Source of the DNA: Wenxinia saemankumensis
Lineage (GTDB): Bacteria > Pseudomonadota > Alphaproteobacteria > Rhodobacterales > Rhodobacteraceae
DNA: 64,000 nucleotides
Direction of reading: 5' to 3'
Assembly: GCF_900141735.1 (NCBI RefSeq)
Contig: NZ_FQYO01000004.1
Span: 1 to 64,000 of the forward strand
Shown here one piece after another: positions 1 to 10,299 of the stretch; positions within the stretch are counted from its first letter, which is position 1, and each line of letters opens with the position of its first letter. Position numbers and translations under genes: made by a program. Under the pieces are notes generated by a model. It saw nothing but the letters and a program-made list of their open reading frames with translations. It made no database searches and had not been told where the DNA came from.

Positions 1-295
1 GTCCGTCCAACCAGCCCCGAACCCGTCCCTCTCAGAACCGCCCCGGGTGGCCCCAACCGCGCCTCAGCGCCGCCGGTGAGGGGCTATCTACGGATTGGGG
101 TCGGACCCCGCAAGCGCTTTTTTCGATTTTTTCGTCTCCAGCCCGATTTTCTTCCAGCTGGCCCTCGTGGCGCCATTTTATTGCGCAAGACACCCGCGTC
201 AGGCGCAACATCGCGTCTCGGTCGCCCCCCGGGACCGGCGGTCCCCCCGCCGGATTGCCTCCCCGAGCCGCCTTGGGGCGCGACTCGGGGCGGAA
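1..295. other. Left-edge region without a supported gene
   Basis: No frame here looks like a protein; the open frames that cross it are GC-rich artefacts. It lies downstream of msrQ and contains an A/T-rich patch at 114-180 that is unusual for this genome, plus a near-consensus promoter reading out of the left edge (listed separately). It is best read as the control region of a minus-strand transcription unit lying outside the window. Confidence 0.5.
85..113 (-). promoter_or_regulatory. Strong housekeeping promoter reading out of the left edge
   Basis: On the minus strand there is a TTGCGG -35 box (113-108), a spacer of exactly 17 bases, and a TAGATA -10 box (90-85). Runs of A on the minus strand at about 117-144 look like an UP element. 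The spacer holds the palindrome GGGGTCGGACCCC (97-109). Such A-tract plus near-consensus promoters are typical of rRNA operons in this family, so a stable-RNA operon beyond position 1 is a reasonable inference, but no rRNA sequence is visible. Confidence 0.55.
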
Positions 296-907
296 TCAGG
301 CCCGACTCGGGCGACTCGCCCCCTTGGGCAGGCGAACCCGCAGCGCCAGCAGGGCGAGGATCGCGGCCATGTAGAGGAGCGGCTCGATCTGGAAGCCCTT
401 CGCGAGCCAGACATAGTGCAGCGCGGCCAGGATCGCGGCCGGGTAGGTCAGCTTGTGGAGCTGCCGCCACCGCGCGCCGAGTGCCCGGATCGACCGGTTG
501 TTCGAGGTGAGCGCCAGCGGCAGGAGCATCAGCAGCGCCGCGAAGCCCACGGTGATGTAGGGACGTTTCACCAGATCGGCCCAGATCGCCGCCACCCGCT
601 GCACGTCCAGCAGCGCCCAGACCGAGAAATGCGCCAGCACGAAGAAAAACGCCGTGAGCCCCACGGCCCGCCGGAAGCGGATCAGGTTCACCCCCGCGAA
701 GCGGCGCAGCGGCGTGAGGGCGAGGCCCACCACCAGCAGCTGCAGCGCCTTCTCTCCGTAGAGCCGCTCGAGCGTATTGATCGGCTCGGGCCCCAGCCCC
801 CCGGTGAGGCCGAGCCAGAAGTACCAGCCCGCCACCGCCATGCCGATGCCGTAGACCGGCCAGGTGGGCACGCGCCGCGCGGCGGCATTCAGACGATCCG
901 CGAGCAT
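296..907 (-). CDS. msrQ: MsrQ, heme-binding membrane subunit of the periplasmic methionine sulfoxide reductase
   Basis: 203 residues, an integral membrane b-type cytochrome of the ferric-reductase-like family. It passes electrons from the membrane to MsrP, which repairs oxidised methionines in periplasmic proteins. Several hydrophobic segments are visible (for example around WPVYGIGMAVAGWYFWLGL and LTAFFFVLAHFSVWALL), with histidines suited to heme ligation in AHFSVW and in the LHKLTY and LHYVW segments. The ATG at 907 is chosen because it overlaps the msrP stop by one base (TGATG), so the two are translationally coupled. The long upstream open frame is only the msrP antiframe. Length and content fit the family. 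Confidence 0.93.
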   Translation of the reverse strand: MLADRLNAAARRVPTWPVYGIGMAVAGWYFWLGLTGGLGPEPINTLERLYGEKALQLLVVGLALTPLRRFAGVNLIRFRRAVGLTAFFFVLAHFSVWALLDVQRVAAIWADLVKRPYITVGFAALLMLLPLALTSNNRSIRALGARWRQLHKLTYPAAILAALHYVWLAKGFQIEPLLYMAAILALLALRVRLPKGASRPSRA

Positions 908-1809
908 CAGAAGTTCTCGGCCAGGTCCATCCCCTCGTAGAGGGAGGCGACCTCGTCGTAGCCGTTGAACATGAGCGTGTCCTGCCGGGCCGAGAACAGG
1001 CCGCCGCCGATCACCCGCTCGGTCGCCTGGCTCCAGCGCGGATGGCTCACCTCGGGGTTCACGTTGGAATAGAAGCCGTATTCGCGCGGATTGATGATGT
1101 TCCAGGTCGCGGGCGGCTGCTCCTCGACGAGGGAGATCCGCACGAGGCTCTTGATCGACTTGAAGCCGTATTTCCACGGAACGACCAGCCGGACCGGGGC
1201 CCCGTTCTGCTTGGCCATCGGCTCGCCGTAGATGCCCGTCGCCAGGAGGGTGAGCGGATGCATCGCCTCGTCCAGCCGCAAACCCTCCACATAGGGGAAG
1301 GGGATGACGTTCCGCCGGACGCCGGGCATGTTCTCGGGCTGGACCACCGTCTCGAAGGCGACGTAGCGCGCGCCTTCCTGCACGCCGAGCCGGTCCAGCA
1401 CGGCGGCCAGCTCCACCCCGTTCCAGGGCACGACCATCGACCAGGCCTCCACGCAGCGGAAGCGGTAGATCCGCTCTTCCACGTCGAGCCCGTCGATCAG
1501 GTCGGCGAGCGACCAGGTGCCCGCTTTGTCCACGAGGCCGTCGACCTCGATGGTCCAGGGATCGGGGATCTCGAGCGCCTGCGCGTTTTCGGCCGGATCG
1601 GACTTGCCGGTGCCGAACTCGTAGAAGTTGTTGTAGCTGCGGATGTCGTCGAGGCTGTTCGGCTCCAGCGCCTCCTGCGCGGCGGCGCGGCCGGCGATCA
1701 GCGCGCCCCCCGCCCCGGCGGCTGCCTGGATGAGGCGGCGGCGATTGAGCCAGAGCGCCTTCGGCGTGACGTCGGCAGGGGACAGGTCTGGGGTCCAGCG
1801 GCGAGTCAT
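907..1809 (-). CDS. msrP: MsrP, molybdopterin methionine sulfoxide reductase, catalytic subunit
   Basis: 300 residues. It reduces free and protein-bound methionine sulfoxide in the periplasm using a molybdopterin cofactor. The N-terminus has a Tat signal ([14 protein letters not shown], residues 22-35) ending in an AAAQ-type cleavage site, as expected for a folded, cofactor-loaded export substrate. Cys119 in [11 protein letters not shown] is the molybdenum ligand, and the sulfite-oxidase-like fold continues through [12 protein letters not shown]. It precedes and overlaps msrQ, the usual operon. The start is the first ATG that gives a complete Tat signal. No OxyR-like or two-component site was recognised upstream. 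Confidence 0.95.
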   Translation of the reverse strand: MTRRWTPDLSPADVTPKALWLNRRRLIQAAAGAGGALIAGRAAAQEALEPNSLDDIRSYNNFYEFGTGKSDPAENAQALEIPDPWTIEVDGLVDKAGTWSLADLIDGLDVEERIYRFRCVEAWSMVVPWNGVELAAVLDRLGVQEGARYVAFETVVQPENMPGVRRNVIPFPYVEGLRLDEAMHPLTLLATGIYGEPMAKQNGAPVRLVVPWKYGFKSIKSLVRISLVEEQPPATWNIINPREYGFYSNVNPEVSHPRWSQATERVIGGGLFSARQDTLMFNGYDEVASLYEGMDLAENF

Positions 1810-1928
1810 GGTGTTCCTCCGGGAATGGTCGCGTCGGTGGCGAACCTAGCGGAGAATGGCGTGACGCCCGGTCACGATCCGGGCAGCGCGTGGAAACATC
1901 ACGCCCGCGTCATGGGCCCGAACGAAAC

Positions 1929-1950
1929 GGGGCGGCCCGAAGGCCGCCCC
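1929..1950 (-). terminator. Probable terminator of clpB
   Basis: A perfect 9-bp GC stem (GGGGCGGCC with GGCCGCCCC) closes a four-base loop that reads TTCG on the minus strand, 10 bases past the clpB stop. The minus strand continues with GTTTCGTT, a weak U-tract. Its position and stability support a terminator of clpB. Confidence 0.65.
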
Positions 1951-1959
1951 GATCCCGGT

Positions 1960-4569
<2,610 letters not shown>

Positions 4570-4649
4570 GGGGTCTCTCCTTCCAAAAGCACCCGCCTGT
4601 CATCGGCCGCCCGGATCCCGGCGCGGCCCGGTCGCGGGCCTCGACATGG

Positions 4650-4678
4650 AGATGGGGAGCAGCGCCGTGTGGCTCAAG
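4650..4678 (-). promoter_or_regulatory. Sigma-32 (RpoH) type heat-shock promoter for clpB
   Basis: The minus strand reads CTTGAGC (4678-4672), 14 bases, then CCCCATCT (4657-4650). This closely matches the RpoH consensus CTTGAAA with a 13-15 base spacer and CCCCATnT. It lies about 80 bases before the clpB ATG, and clpB is a classic RpoH target. An rpoH gene is present at 37.1-38.0 kb. Confidence 0.72.
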
Positions 4679-4721
4679 TGTCACAGGCGCGAAAAGCGAC
4701 CCGCCCGGCCCGGACGACACG

Positions 4722-4755
4722 AAAAGGGGCGCGGTCCCGCAGGTCCGCGCCCCTT
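4722..4755 (-). terminator. Intrinsic terminator of the Ala/Glu-rich membrane protein gene
   Basis: An 11-bp stem (AAGGGGCGCGG with CCGCGCCCCTT) is followed on the minus strand by TTTTC, about 20 bases past the stop of the gene at 4777. It separates that gene from clpB. Confidence 0.75.
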
Positions 4756-4776
4756 CCGGACTCGTAAGGAGGGGGG

Positions 4777-5748
4777 TCAGTTGCCCTGCTGCTCCTGCAC
4801 CGCGTCGATCAGCGCACGCAGGTCGGCGGCCGCGGCCTCGAGCGCGGCGGCACTCGTCGCGGCGGCATCCAGAAGCGCCTGCATGTCGGCTTCCCCGCCC
4901 TCGGCGGGAGCCGCGTCGCCGGCCGCGGAGGGCTCGGCGGTGGCGGCTTCGGGCGTGGCCGGTTCGGCGGTGGCGGCTTCGGGCGTGGCCGGTTCGGCGG
5001 GCGCAGCCTCGTCGGCACCGGCATCCGCCGTCACGGCCGCTTCATCCTCCGCGATCGCGGCCTCCGACGCAGCCTCGGATCCGGCGGGCTCGGCAGCGGG
5101 GGCCTCTTCGGTCGGCGCGGTCTCCGTCGCCGCGGCTTCGTCCTCGGCCGGGGCGGCCTCTTCGGCAGACGCAGTGTCATCGGCGGGCGCAGCGCCTTCG
5201 GCCGGCGCGGCGTCCTCGGCGGGAACCTCCGTCACGGCCGGCTCGGCCGACGTGCCCTCGTCCGCGCCGGGGGACGCGTCCTGCACCGCGGCCTCGTCCG
5301 CCGCGCCGTCGACGGAGGTGTCGGCCTCTGCGGCACCCTCGGTCGGGGATTCGTCGGAGATCGTCTCGCCCGGCACGAGTTCCTCGGCAGTGGCGGCATC
5401 CTCGCCGCCAGTCGCACCCGTCTCGTCGGCCTGCTCCGCCTCGGCCTCAAGATCGGCGGGCGCCGTCTCGGGCACTTCCGCAATCGGCTCGTCTGCCGGC
5501 ACCGCCTCGGCCTCCGGCGGATCGGCGGCCTCGGCCCCCACGACCTCCTGCGTCTCGGCAGAGGGCGTCAGCGCCTCGTCCTCGGGCAGGACGGAATCGT
5601 CCGTCGTCTCCTGCACGCTGGGCGTGCCGGGGGTGTCGTCCGCCGTGATGCCCAGCGCCACCGCGATCAGCGCGCCGACGCCCACCGCCACGGCGCCGAT
5701 GATCACGATCATGCTGGCGCTGTTGTCCTTCTTCGGGGTGTCGGCCAT
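4777..5748 (-). CDS. Single-span membrane protein with a long Ala/Glu/Pro-rich domain, function unknown
   Basis: 323 residues. After a short charged N-terminus (MADTPKKDNSAS) comes one hydrophobic segment (about residues 13-34, MIVIIGAVAVGVGALIAVAL). About 250 residues of acidic low-complexity sequence of Ala, Glu, Pro and Asp follow, and the protein ends in an Ala-rich amphipathic helix (ALLDAAATSAAALEAAAADL). It looks like an anchored extended stalk, as in TolA-like or envelope-spanning spacers, but no family domain is recognisable. The gene contains a perfect 30-bp tandem duplication at 4937-4996 encoding ATPEAATAEP twice. The start is the first ATG directly before the membrane segment, preceded by AAGGGAACGCG. 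Confidence 0.75.
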   Translation of the reverse strand: MADTPKKDNSASMIVIIGAVAVGVGALIAVALGITADDTPGTPSVQETTDDSVLPEDEALTPSAETQEVVGAEAADPPEAEAVPADEPIAEVPETAPADLEAEAEQADETGATGGEDAATAEELVPGETISDESPTEGAAEADTSVDGAADEAAVQDASPGADEGTSAEPAVTEVPAEDAAPAEGAAPADDTASAEEAAPAEDEAAATETAPTEEAPAAEPAGSEAASEAAIAEDEAAVTADAGADEAAPAEPATPEAATAEPATPEAATAEPSAAGDAAPAEGGEADMQALLDAAATSAAALEAAAADLRALIDAVQEQQGN

Positions 5749-5900
5749 CGCGCGTTCCCTTCCTTGATGCTTATGGGTTCCCTTCACGCGTCGAACGCCC
5801 CGCCCGCCCCCGGGTTCCGCCCTCGCTGACCTTGCGTCGGTTGACCGCCGCCCCCGCGGGGCGCATTCCCGGCCGGCAGCCAGCTCAGGAGCCCGTTCCG

Positions 5901-6644
5901 ATGACCGACGCCGATCCCGCCGCCCTTCCCGCCGACGACCGCCTGATCGTCGCCCTCGACGTGCCGGACGCACTGGCCGGGCTCGCCCTGGCCGAGACGC
6001 TGGGCGACGCCGTCTCGTTCTACAAGATCGGCCTCGGCATGCTGACCGGCGGCGGGCTCGCCCTCGCCAACGAGCTGATGGACGCCCATGGCAAGCGCAT
6101 CTTCCTCGACCTCAAGCTGTTCGACATCGGCGCCACGATCGAGGCGGCGGTGCGCGGCGTGGTCCGGCACGGGCCGGACTTCCTGACCGTCCACGGCGAC
6201 CCCCATGTCGTGCGCGCCGCGCGCGAGGGGGCGGGCGGATCGGATACCCGCATCCTCGCCGTCACGGTCCTGACCTCGCTCGAGCGGGCCGATCTCGACG
6301 CCGCCCTGATGACCGAGGGCCCCGTGCCCGAGATCGTCGTCGCCCGAGCCGCCCGCGCCTTCGAGGCGGGGGCCGACGGCATCATCTGCTCTCCGGAGGA
6401 GGCAGCGGCGATTCGGGCCCTGCCCGAATCGAACGGGCGGCTGATCGTCTGTCCCGGCGTGCGTCCCGTCGGCGCCGAGGCCGGCGACCAGAAGCGGATC
6501 TCGACGCCCGCTCAGGCACTTGCCGCCGGTGCGGATCACATCGTGGTCGGCCGGCCGATCCGGCAGGCGGCCGATCCGCGCGCCGCCGCGACAGCGATCC
6601 TGCGCGAGATGGCCTCTCCGCAGGCCCGCCGCCCGAATTCGTGA
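5901..6644 (+). CDS. pyrF: Orotidine 5'-phosphate decarboxylase
   Basis: 247 residues. It catalyses the last step of UMP synthesis, decarboxylating OMP. The catalytic array DLKLFDIGAT (the D-x-K-x-x-D motif) is intact. The phosphate-binding C-terminal motif reads GADHIVVGRPI, and LIVCPGVRP is typical of the bacterial group 1 enzyme. The ATG at 5901 is preferred because CAGGAG lies 8 bases upstream and the protein then has family length; the longer frame only adds low-complexity residues. It is followed after 93 bases by a small conserved gene. Confidence 0.96.
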   Translation: MTDADPAALPADDRLIVALDVPDALAGLALAETLGDAVSFYKIGLGMLTGGGLALANELMDAHGKRIFLDLKLFDIGATIEAAVRGVVRHGPDFLTVHGDPHVVRAAREGAGGSDTRILAVTVLTSLERADLDAALMTEGPVPEIVVARAARAFEAGADGIICSPEEAAAIRALPESNGRLIVCPGVRPVGAEAGDQKRISTPAQALAAGADHIVVGRPIRQAADPRAAATAILREMASPQARRPNS

Positions 6645-6737
6645 TCGGCAGTCAACGACTTTTTCACGCTTCCATGAAACTTTTTCCGCCGAGGGGGCGT
6701 TTGAAGCCCGTAACCGGCAGGAAACGGGAGCAGGATA

Positions 6738-6950
6738 ATGAACGACGTTCGCTTTGGCCGCATCAACTACAACGCCGCCCGCCAGACCTTCGAAGCCCGC
6801 GTCGACGTGATGCGCGGCGGCCGCACCTTCCGCTATCCGTGCGAGGTTGCCGGCCCGCTGAACATGGACGAAGGAATCGTGCGCAACGCCCTCGCCGCGC
6901 AGGCCCAGGCGATGTCGGACACCCCCCGCTCCCTGCATTCCCACCACTGA
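6738..6950 (+). CDS. Small conserved protein of unknown function
   Basis: 70 residues, starting MNDVRFGRINYNAARQTFEA with a good GGGAGCAGGA ribosome site. The sequence looks like a compact folded domain (alternating strand-like segments, RTFRYPCEVAG) ending in a His-rich tail (LHSHH). There is no signal peptide or membrane segment. It lies between pyrF and a perfect rho-independent terminator, so it ends this transcription unit. I recognise it only as the kind of orphan protein conserved among Rhodobacterales and assign no function. Codon use matches its neighbours, and the clean ribosome site plus terminator make it a real gene. Confidence 0.8.
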   Translation: MNDVRFGRINYNAARQTFEARVDVMRGGRTFRYPCEVAGPLNMDEGIVRNALAAQAQAMSDTPRSLHSHH

Positions 6951-6995
6951 GGTTCCCCCCTCCGGCGACCCTGTCCCGCCTGTCGCCGGATCCCT

Positions 6996-7544
6996 TCACA
7001 CCGCCCGGGCCGATGTCCCGGGCGGTTTTTTCTTTGCGCCGTCCCCCGCCAAACGTCCGGACAATCCCAGCTCCGCCACGCGGTCCCGCAGATGCGGCAC
7101 CGCGTCGGGCGCGGCGACGAAGGCGGATGGCGCCATCAGCACCCAGCCCTGACCCTCGGCGCCCATGCGGATCCGGGCCGCCGCCCCGCCGGGAACCCGG
7201 ACGCGCAGGAACCAGACCCGCGCCCTGGCGCGGTGGGCGGCAGGGTAACATCGGCCCCCGCGCCATCGCGCCCGCCCGAGGTCCAGCCCCGTTTCCTCCC
7301 GTATCTCACGGACCAGCGTCTCTGCCGGGCTCTCGCGGCCCTCGCGACCGCCGCCCGGCAGGTCCAGCATCCCGCGCCAGCGCAGCCCCGGACGGTCGTC
7401 GCGCCGCAGCACGAGCAGCCGCCCGCCGACCAGCACCGCCGCCTTCGCCCCGTCGAACGGGGCGGCGCGATTGAGCGCCCCCGCCGGAAGACCTATCTTG
7501 CGGGCGATCCCGCCCCTGCCCGATGGCCTGTCGTCCCCGCTCAT
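6996..7544 (-). CDS. NUDIX hydrolase
   Basis: 182 residues if started at ATG 7544. The Nudix box is visible as GGGREGRESPAETLVREIREETG, matching G-x5-E-x7-REUxEExGU. It should hydrolyse a nucleoside-diphosphate-linked compound; the substrate cannot be told. The domain proper begins near FDGAKAAVLVGG, about 30 residues in, so the true start is uncertain: the only ATG overlaps the dinB start on the other strand by two bases. The 3' end lies inside the terminator hairpin of the convergent small gene, so its last residues (KKKPPGTSARAV) are encoded by that hairpin. Confidence 0.8.
   Translation of the reverse strand: MSGDDRPSGRGGIARKIGLPAGALNRAAPFDGAKAAVLVGGRLLVLRRDDRPGLRWRGMLDLPGGGREGRESPAETLVREIREETGLDLGRARWRGGRCYPAAHRARARVWFLRVRVPGGAAARIRMGAEGQGWVLMAPSAFVAAPDAVPHLRDRVAELGLSGRLAGDGAKKKPPGTSARAV
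7001..7034 (+). terminator. Rho-independent terminator after pyrF and the small gene
   Basis: A perfect 9-bp stem (CCGCCCGGG, 7001-7009, with CCCGGGCGG, 7017-7025) and 7-base loop are followed by TTTTTTCTTT. It is the clearest intrinsic terminator in the window and lies inside the end of the convergent NUDIX gene. Confidence 0.9.
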
Positions 7545-8796
7545 GCCCGCCCTCTGCCGCGCCTGCCTGCACATGTTCGACAGCGGTGCCCGCTGCCCGG
7601 CCTGCCGCAGCCCGCGCGTGACCTCGCATCCCGAGCTGTTCGACCTGTCCATCGCCCACATGGATTGCGACGCCTTCTTCGCCAGCGTCGAGAAGCGCGA
7701 CAATCCGGACCTGCGGGACAAGCCGGTGATCGTCGGGGGCGGCGAGCGCGGCGTCGTCTCCACCGCCTGCTACCTCGCCCGGATCAAGGGCGTGAAGTCG
7801 GCCATGCCCATGTTCCAGGCGCTGAAGCTCTGCCCCGACGCGGTGATCGTGAAGCCGCGATTCGACGCCTATGTCGAAGCGTCCCGCGCGATCCGGGCGA
7901 TGATGGACGAGCTCACCCCGGTGGTGGAGCCGCTGAGCCTCGACGAGGCGTTCATGGACCTCGGCGGCACGGCGCGCCTGCACGGCAGACCGCCCGCCGT
8001 GATGCTGGCCCGTCTGGTCAGGCGCATGCAGGAGGAGCTCGGCCTGACCGGCTCCATCGGTCTCAGCCACAACAAGTTCCTCGCAAAGGTCGCCTCCGAC
8101 CTCGACAAGCCGCGCGGCTTCTCGGTCATCGGGGCAGGCGAGACGGTGGACTTCCTGCGCCCGAAACCCGTCCGCCTGATCTGGGGGATCGGGCCCGCCG
8201 CGCAGGAAAGCCTCGGCCGGGCGGGGATCGTCACCTTCTCGGATCTCGAGCGGTGGGAGCGGGCGGACCTGCACGCCCGGTTCGGCGGCATGGGGGACCG
8301 GCTCTGGCATCTCGCGCGTGGACAGGATGCGCGGCGCGTCGACGCCCGCGCCCCGGTGAAGGGGCTGTCGAACGAGACGACGTTCCACGCCGACACCGCC
8401 GATCCGGACATCCTCGACGGCCATATCTGGCGCATGGCCGAGAAGGTCTCGTCCCGCGCCAAGGCCAAGGAGAAGGCGGGGCGAGTGGTGATCCTCAAGC
8501 TCAAGCGCGCGAACCACACGCTGATCACGCGCCGCCAGTCGCTGCGCCATCCGACGCAGATCGCCGACACGATCTACCGCACGGCCCGCGCCCTCTTCGA
8601 CGCGGTGGAGGAGCCGGGCCCCTACCGCCTGCTCGGCGTCGGCCTGTCCGAGATCGGCCCGGCGGAGGGGGCGGACGTGGAGTTCGACCTGCTCGATCCC
8701 GGCGCCGGACGCCGGATCGAGGTGGAGCGCGCCGCCGACCGGATCCGGGCCCGGTTCGGCGCCGAGGCGATCCTGAAGGGCCGCGCCCTGCGCTGA
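7543..8796 (+). CDS. dinB: DNA polymerase IV (DinB) with an N-terminal zinc-ribbon-like extension
   Basis: 417 residues, a Y-family translesion polymerase. The catalytic motifs are MDCDAFFASVEKR near the start and SLDEAFMDLGG (the SxDEaf motif), followed by the thumb, a GSIGLSHNKFLAKVASDLDKP segment and a C-terminal little-finger domain. Before the polymerase there are about 40 extra residues with two CxxC pairs (CRACLHMFDSGARCPACRSP), a probable zinc knuckle; I believe this form recurs in Rhodobacterales. The ATG at 7543 is chosen because it includes both CxxC pairs. No GTTC-N7-GTTC LexA box was seen upstream. Confidence 0.93.
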   Translation: MPALCRACLHMFDSGARCPACRSPRVTSHPELFDLSIAHMDCDAFFASVEKRDNPDLRDKPVIVGGGERGVVSTACYLARIKGVKSAMPMFQALKLCPDAVIVKPRFDAYVEASRAIRAMMDELTPVVEPLSLDEAFMDLGGTARLHGRPPAVMLARLVRRMQEELGLTGSIGLSHNKFLAKVASDLDKPRGFSVIGAGETVDFLRPKPVRLIWGIGPAAQESLGRAGIVTFSDLERWERADLHARFGGMGDRLWHLARGQDARRVDARAPVKGLSNETTFHADTADPDILDGHIWRMAEKVSSRAKAKEKAGRVVILKLKRANHTLITRRQSLRHPTQIADTIYRTARALFDAVEEPGPYRLLGVGLSEIGPAEGADVEFDLLDPGAGRRIEVERAADRIRARFGAEAILKGRALR

Positions 8797-8829
8797 CGCC
8801 CTGCCCCGCGCGCGGGCGCCGTGGCGGCA

Positions 8830-8871
8830 GGTGGGGGGGCGCCTCTCGCCCCCCCACCGGGGGGGGGGGGG
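8830..8871. repeat. Perfect GC hairpin followed by a 13-base G tract
   Basis: A 12-bp perfect stem (8830-8841 with 8847-8858, loop CCTCT) is directly followed by 13 consecutive G (8859-8871). It lies in the 193-base gap between dinB and mnmH. It could be a mutational hotspot or an assembly-sensitive spot; there is no U-tract, so it is not a standard terminator. Confidence 0.6.
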
Positions 8872-8989
8872 CTGCGTGCCCCCTCCGGCCACGGCACCGC
8901 CCCGCCGCATCGTCCCCGCAAGCGCGGGCGAAGGGGGATCGGCCGCCATCGCCCTTCCCCTGCCCGGCCGGGGCGGCTACCTCCCCCGC

Positions 8990-10051
8990 ATGGCCCGGTC
9001 CTTCCCCACGCTTCGCGATTTCCTCGCCCACGGCTTCGACACCGTGATCGACGTGCGCTCCCCCTCCGAATACGCCGAGGACCACGTTCCGGGCGCGATA
9101 AACCTTCCGGTGCTCGACGATGCCGAGCGGGCCGAGGTGGGGACGATGTACGTCCAGCAGAGCCCGTTCCTCGCCCGGAAGATCGGCGCCGCGATGGTGT
9201 TCCGCAATTCCGCAAACCACATCGCCGGCCCCCTCGCCCATCACGAGGGGGGCTGGCGCCCGCTGGTCTATTGCTGGCGCGGGGGGCAGCGCTCCGGCAG
9301 CTTCGGCTGGATGCTGAAGGAGATCGGCTGGCGGGCCGACACGGTTCAGGGCGGCTACCAGTCCTACCGGCGGCTCGTCCACGGACTGCTCTACGGCGGC
9401 GCCTTCGGGCTGAAGCCGATCCTGCTGGACGGGTTCACCGGCACGGCCAAGACCGACATCCTGTCGCGCGTCGCGGCGAAGGGCGGGCAGGTCCTCGACC
9501 TCGAGGGGCTAGCGAACCATCGCGGCTCGCTCCTCGGCGCGCGGCCGGGCGGCCAGCCCAGCCAGAAGGCCTTCGAGACGGCCCTGGCGCAGGCGATGCT
9601 GACGCTCGATCCCGCCCGCCCCGTCCTGATCGAGGCCGAGAGCAACAAGATCGGCGAGGTGCTGATCCCGCCCGCGCTCTGGGCGCCGATGAAGGCGGCG
9701 CGGCGGATCGAGATCCGCGCGCCCATCGCGGCCCGCGCCGCCTATCTCGCCCGCGCCTACGAGGACGTGCTCTCGGACGGCCCGGCCCTCAAGGACAAGC
9801 TGGCCTACCTGCGCCATGTCCGCGGCGGCGAGGTGGTCGAGGGCTGGTCCGCGCTGATCGACGCGGGCGAGCGCGTGGCCCTGACGCAGGCCCTGATGGA
9901 ACAGCATTACGACCCGGCCTACGCCAAGAGCCGCGCCGCCATCGGCGCCGAGGTGGCCGAAGCGATCGACCTCGGCGCACTGGACGGGGCCGATCTCGAC
10001 CGCGCGGCGGACCGGATCGTCGCGCGGCTGGAGGGCCGCCCCGACGCCTGA
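8990..10051 (+). CDS. mnmH: tRNA 2-selenouridine synthase (MnmH/SelU)
   Basis: 353 residues. It acts on U34 of tRNAs for Lys, Glu and Gln, replacing sulfur of 2-thiouridine by selenium through a geranylated intermediate. The N-terminal rhodanese domain carries the catalytic cysteine in VYCWRGGQRSGS. The C-terminal P-loop domain has the family-specific Walker A GFTGTAKT (in LLDGFTGTAKTDIL). The length is typical. ATG 8990 gives the usual MARSFPTLRDF start; the upstream frame is the GC hairpin region. The enzyme needs selenophosphate from SelD; no selD is in this window. Confidence 0.93.
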   Translation: MARSFPTLRDFLAHGFDTVIDVRSPSEYAEDHVPGAINLPVLDDAERAEVGTMYVQQSPFLARKIGAAMVFRNSANHIAGPLAHHEGGWRPLVYCWRGGQRSGSFGWMLKEIGWRADTVQGGYQSYRRLVHGLLYGGAFGLKPILLDGFTGTAKTDILSRVAAKGGQVLDLEGLANHRGSLLGARPGGQPSQKAFETALAQAMLTLDPARPVLIEAESNKIGEVLIPPALWAPMKAARRIEIRAPIAARAAYLARAYEDVLSDGPALKDKLAYLRHVRGGEVVEGWSALIDAGERVALTQALMEQHYDPAYAKSRAAIGAEVAEAIDLGALDGADLDRAADRIVARLEGRPDA

Positions 10052-10257
10052 CCCGGCGCCCGCGCGGCCTGCTCGTCTCGTTCCGGACGCGGATCGGGCC
10101 GGCAGCCTTCTTCCGGCTCGAGCGGATCGGGCGCGGCGCGGGACGACCGGCCGAACTCCCCCATGCGTATCGCAGCCCCGGCGGTCGAGCTCCGACCGGA
10201 TTGGGACGAAAGACGGTCCGGCGCGCCGCCCGGGCGATCCTTCGACCGGCCCGGGCA

Positions 10258-10299
10258 GGCCGGACGCGGCCCCGAATGGGGACCGCGACCGGTCCGGCC
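10258..10299 (-). terminator. Long hairpin at the end of the alpha-galactoside operon
   Basis: Two G/C-rich arms (GGCCGGACGCGGCCCC and its near complement, loop GAAT) form a long imperfect stem immediately after the stop of the last operon gene at 10300. There is no U-tract, so it may act with Rho or as a 3' stability hairpin. It also faces the end of the convergent mnmH. Confidence 0.5.

Noticed and set aside
7470-7543. SOS (LexA) box upstream of dinB
   Set aside because: No GTTC-N7-GTTC pair is present in the 200 bases before the start.
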